Origin: Tannerella sp.
Lineage (GTDB): Bacteria; Bacteroidota; Bacteroidia; Bacteroidales; Tannerellaceae
Assembly: GCA_031268395.1 (NCBI GenBank)
Contig: JAIRXI010000305.1
Span: 1 to 8,224 of the forward strand
Length of the DNA stretch: 8,224 bases
Direction of reading: 5' to 3'
Positions 5,537 to 8,224 of the stretch are shown here, piece by piece. Both the position numbers and the translations under genes were made by a program. The notes under the pieces are model-generated. The model did no database searches. It was not told where the DNA came from and saw only the letters and a program-made list of their open reading frames with translations. Positions within the stretch are counted from its first letter, which is position 1. Every line of letters begins with the position of its first letter.

Positions 5537-8224
5537 TTAAAATTCAAAATTAATACCTGTCGAATACGTTCTCAGCAGCGGATATTCGCCGCCCAGTCCC
5601 GAACTGGTTTCCGGATCCCAGCCGTCCCAGTCAGTAAGGGTAAAGAGATTGGTCCCGGTCACATAGACCTTGAAATTGTTGATACCGATTTTCTTCAGGA
5701 GCGTCGAAGGCGCCCGCCAGGAAAGCGTCAGGTTCTGCAACCGAACAAAACTGCGCTGGATATAGGGTGAATAGGCTGTACCCAGCGCCGGTGAAAATTC
5801 GCCGATCTGCCGGTAGCGCGCGTTCGGATTTTCCGGCGTCCAGTAGTCCCACTTGAAACTGTTGTTCTGGTAAATATTGTCGGGATTGGCCAGTCCACTG
5901 CCGGGCTGTGCATAATAATAATCCTTTCCGCCCTGAATCGAATTGATAAATGCCTTCAGTTCCCAGTCCCTGTAACGCAGCACGTTTTCGATGCCGAACC
6001 GGTACGATGGCTCGGTATAGCCGAGGATGATGCGGTCTTCCCCGGCCGTGTAGTTCCCGTCGCCGTTCTGATCCTTCACTTTATAAGTCCCGTAGGTGAA
6101 TCCTTCCGGGATGATGCCCGCCTGACGGTCGGCCAGCTGCCACATGCCGGTCTGCTCGAAATCGTACGCCACGCCGTAGGGATGATCGATAAAGATCTTG
6201 CTTGCCACAAGGTCGTCTTCCCGTCCGTCGCCGTCGTTGTCGATCCCGTGGATGCTGACCACCTTATTCCTGTTCAGCGAATAGTTGAAAGTCAGCGTCC
6301 AGCTGAAATCCTTCGTCTGTACCGGGATACCGGTCAGGTTCAGATCCGTTCCCCGGTTGGCCAGTTTGCCGATGTTGGTGGGGATCGAACCGATGCCGTT
6401 GTTCAGCACGGGAATGTCGATGTTGTAGAGCAGGTTATACGTACTGGAACGGTAATACTCCAGCGTGCCGGCGAACCGTCCGTTCAGCACGCTGAAATCC
6501 AGCGCGGTGTTGAACGTAGTCGTCGTCTCCCATTTCAGGTTTTCGTTCGCCATGGCGCTGATGTAAATCCCTTTTTCAGCCGGGGCGCCGTCGCCGTAGA
6601 GATAGGCGTTGTTGGACGCCATCCTGGCCAGCGTCTGGTAGCGCGACACGGTGCGGTTGCCATTGGCGCCGTAGGACAGGCGCAGTTTCAGGTTGTCGAT
6701 CCATGTGACGTTGTCTTTCAGGAACGATTCTTCGCTCAGCGTCCATGCCGCGGCGGCGGAGGGAAAGAGCGCAAACTTGTTGCTTTTGCCGAAGCCGGAG
6801 AATCCGTCGCGGCGCAGGGTACCGGTGAAACTGTAACGGCCATTATACGTGTATCCCAGGCGCAGCATGGCGTAGAGGCTGGATTCTTCCCAGGCATCGG
6901 ACGAGACTGTCTGCCGGCTGGCGTTGGCGGCGCCCAGGTAGTTGTAGCCCAGTACGTCGTTGGCAAAGTCCGAGCCGCTGGCGTTGGTTCTTTCCCACGA
7001 CCGCTTTTCCACGCCGTACACCAGCGTGGAGTTGATGTCGTGCCGGCCAAACGTCTGCTTGTAGGTCAGGATGTTATCGGCCGTCCAGTTATACTGGCTG
7101 TCGTTCTGCTTGTTTCCCGATCCAAGCAGGTCGGCTCCCCAGGGATTGAACGTGAAATCTTTGTCATTAATCAGGTTTTGCGAAAAGTTCAGGCGGTAGT
7201 TCAACCCTTTGACAAACGGAATATCAACGTCGGCATAAAAATTGCCGAAAAAATTGTAGCGTTTGTCCAGATTATCCTGTTGTCTCGACAGCGCCGGATT
7301 CAGCGAATTCTTGTAGGGATAAATGATATATTCGCCGGTCTGCGGATCAATTTCGGGACAGACGGGCGGCAGGCCGCCGCCCACGCTTGCAATGCCCGAC
7401 CAGTCGCTCAGCGTGAAAAAGGTCTGGGCGCCGATTTTCAGCCAGTCGGTGACCTTCGTGTCCAGATTCAGCCGGATGTTGTAGCGTTTGTACGTGTCGT
7501 TGATCACCAGATTCTGCTGGTCGGTCAGTCCGACGGACATGTAATAGTTGCTCAGTTCGCTCCGCCCCCTGACGCTCAGGTTGTGCATCTGGATATAGGG
7601 CTGATCGTTAGTGCCCAGGTTCCACCAGTCGGTATCCGTGCCGTTCAGGTATCCGTTGACGGCATTGGCGTCCATCAGGTGTTTGGCGGCGTCCCACGAC
7701 GGATTGGGCTGCAGCAGGTCTGCCCCGGTACGGCTTTCTTCCAGGAAACGGTCGGCCACCAGCTGCAGGAATCCTTCCCGGTTCATTGGTCGCATTTTCT
7801 GGTTCGTCGATTCCTGGAGCGTATAGGAGCCGCTGTATTCAATCATGGGTTTCGTCATCGCTTTGACAGTTTTGGAGGTGATCAGCATCACGCCGTTGCT
7901 GGCCTCCGAACCGTAGATGGCGGCGGCGCTGGCGTCTTTCAGGATGTCGACGGACTCAATGTCGTTCGGATTGAGGTCCACCATGCTGCCGCGGTAGATG
8001 ATCCCGTCGAGCACGATCAGCGGCGAGGTGCCCCCGGAGATCGACGTCCGTCCGCGAATCGAGATGCCGGGATCGGTACCGGCCTGCGTCACCGCGCCCA
8101 CGTTCAGTCCGGGCACCGTGCCCTGGAGCGACTGTCCGAGGCTGACATTCGGCGATTCCTGCAGCCGGGACAGGTCAGCGCGGACGACGGAGCCGGTCAG
8201 GTCTTTTCTCCGGGCCGTACCGTA
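5537..8224 (-). CDS. susC-like: SusC/RagA-family TonB-dependent transporter (5' end missing)
   Basis: The reading frame stays open to the window edge, giving 895 visible residues; about 100-150 N-terminal residues (signal peptide and carboxypeptidase-regulatory-like domain) lie outside. The visible part opens with YGTARRKDLTGSV, the start of the plug domain, followed by SLGQSLQGTVPGLNV, SIRGRTSISGG, then LIVLDG, and VDILKDASAAAIYGSEASNGV. These are the standard SusC plug signatures, except that the usual YGSRAANGV has Glu in place of Arg. The rest is the outer-membrane beta-barrel, with Asp-rich, calcium-site-like loops (DNDGDG and DQNGDGN) and a C-terminal Phe expected for barrel assembly. 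It imports oligosaccharides across the outer membrane using TonB energy, with the SusD-like protein as lid. The GTG at 8116 is not the start, because conserved plug sequence continues upstream of it. Confidence 0.96.
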   Translation of the reverse strand, partial: YGTARRKDLTGSVVRADLSRLQESPNVSLGQSLQGTVPGLNVGAVTQAGTDPGISIRGRTSISGGTSPLIVLDGIIYRGSMVDLNPNDIESVDILKDASAAAIYGSEASNGVMLITSKTVKAMTKPMIEYSGSYTLQESTNQKMRPMNREGFLQLVADRFLEESRTGADLLQPNPSWDAAKHLMDANAVNGYLNGTDTDWWNLGTNDQPYIQMHNLSVRGRSELSNYYMSVGLTDQQNLVINDTYKRYNIRLNLDTKVTDWLKIGAQTFFTLSDWSGIASVGGGLPPVCPEIDPQTGEYIIYPYKNSLNPALSRQQDNLDKRYNFFGNFYADVDIPFVKGLNYRLNFSQNLINDKDFTFNPWGADLLGSGNKQNDSQYNWTADNILTYKQTFGRHDINSTLVYGVEKRSWERTNASGSDFANDVLGYNYLGAANASRQTVSSDAWEESSLYAMLRLGYTYNGRYSFTGTLRRDGFSGFGKSNKFALFPSAAAAWTLSEESFLKDNVTWIDNLKLRLSYGANGNRTVSRYQTLARMASNNAYLYGDGAPAEKGIYISAMANENLKWETTTTFNTALDFSVLNGRFAGTLEYYRSSTYNLLYNIDIPVLNNGIGSIPTNIGKLANRGTDLNLTGIPVQTKDFSWTLTFNYSLNRNKVVSIHGIDNDGDGREDDLVASKIFIDHPYGVAYDFEQTGMWQLADRQAGIIPEGFTYGTYKVKDQNGDGNYTAGEDRIILGYTEPSYRFGIENVLRYRDWELKAFINSIQGGKDYYYAQPGSGLANPDNIYQNNSFKWDYWTPENPNARYRQIGEFSPALGTAYSPYIQRSFVRLQNLTLSWRAPSTLLKKIGINNFKVYVTGTNLFTLTDWDGWDPETSSGLGGEYPLLRTYSTGINFEF

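Noticed and set aside
5537..8116. GTG at 8116 as the start of the SusC gene
   Set aside because: The 36 codons upstream, to the window edge, are in frame and encode conserved plug sequence (YGTARRKDLTGSV, SLGQSLQGT), so the true start is outside the window.
1..8224. CRISPR arrays, tRNA or rRNA genes, riboswitches
   Set aside because: No regularly spaced repeats, no tRNA-like cloverleaf or rRNA sequence, and no intergenic space over about 120 bases in which a riboswitch could sit.

Overview
The window reads as a Bacteroidales polysaccharide utilisation locus (PUL). All real genes lie on the minus strand, so transcription runs from high to low coordinates. The evidence for this lineage is a classic SusC/SusD pair, lipoprotein signal peptides, weak A-rich ribosome binding sites and a match to the Bacteroides -7 promoter box (TAnnTTTG). 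Sampled PUL genes have a GC content of about 57-65%. That would suit a GC-rich member such as Alistipes, but the genus is a guess.

Layout in transcription order: (1) 8224-5537, a SusC-like TonB-dependent outer-membrane transporter whose N-terminus lies beyond the window edge; (2) 5524-3812, its SusD-like surface glycan-binding lipoprotein, 12 bases downstream; (3) 3804-3752, a strong hairpin followed by a short U-tract, read as a terminator closing the susCD transcript; (4) 3731-3724, an exact Bacteroides -7 box that would start a new transcript; (5) 3697-3449 and 3448-2771, a DUF3791 protein and a DUF3990 protein joined with no spacer (TAA directly followed by ATG), both clearly poorer in GC than the genes around them; (6) 2755-146, a lipoprotein glycoside hydrolase of family GH95, 15 bases after the DUF3990 gene; (7) 71-1, the first 23 codons of another secreted protein.

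The SusCD pair should bind and import an oligosaccharide, and the GH95 enzyme should remove terminal alpha-L-fucose or, more likely from its active site, alpha-L-galactose. The GH95 protein has Thr422 where the founding fucosidase AfcA has its C6-contacting His. The same Thr marks the characterised GH95 alpha-L-galactosidase acting on complex xylan.

The part that does not belong to sugar metabolism is the DUF3791-DUF3990 pair. DUF3990 has PARP/diphtheria-toxin-like ADP-ribosyltransferase signatures, and its partner is a small, tightly coupled protein, so a toxin-antitoxin or defence-like module is plausible. It sits inside the PUL behind a terminator and carries its own promoter. Expression of the GH95 gene may therefore depend on that promoter.
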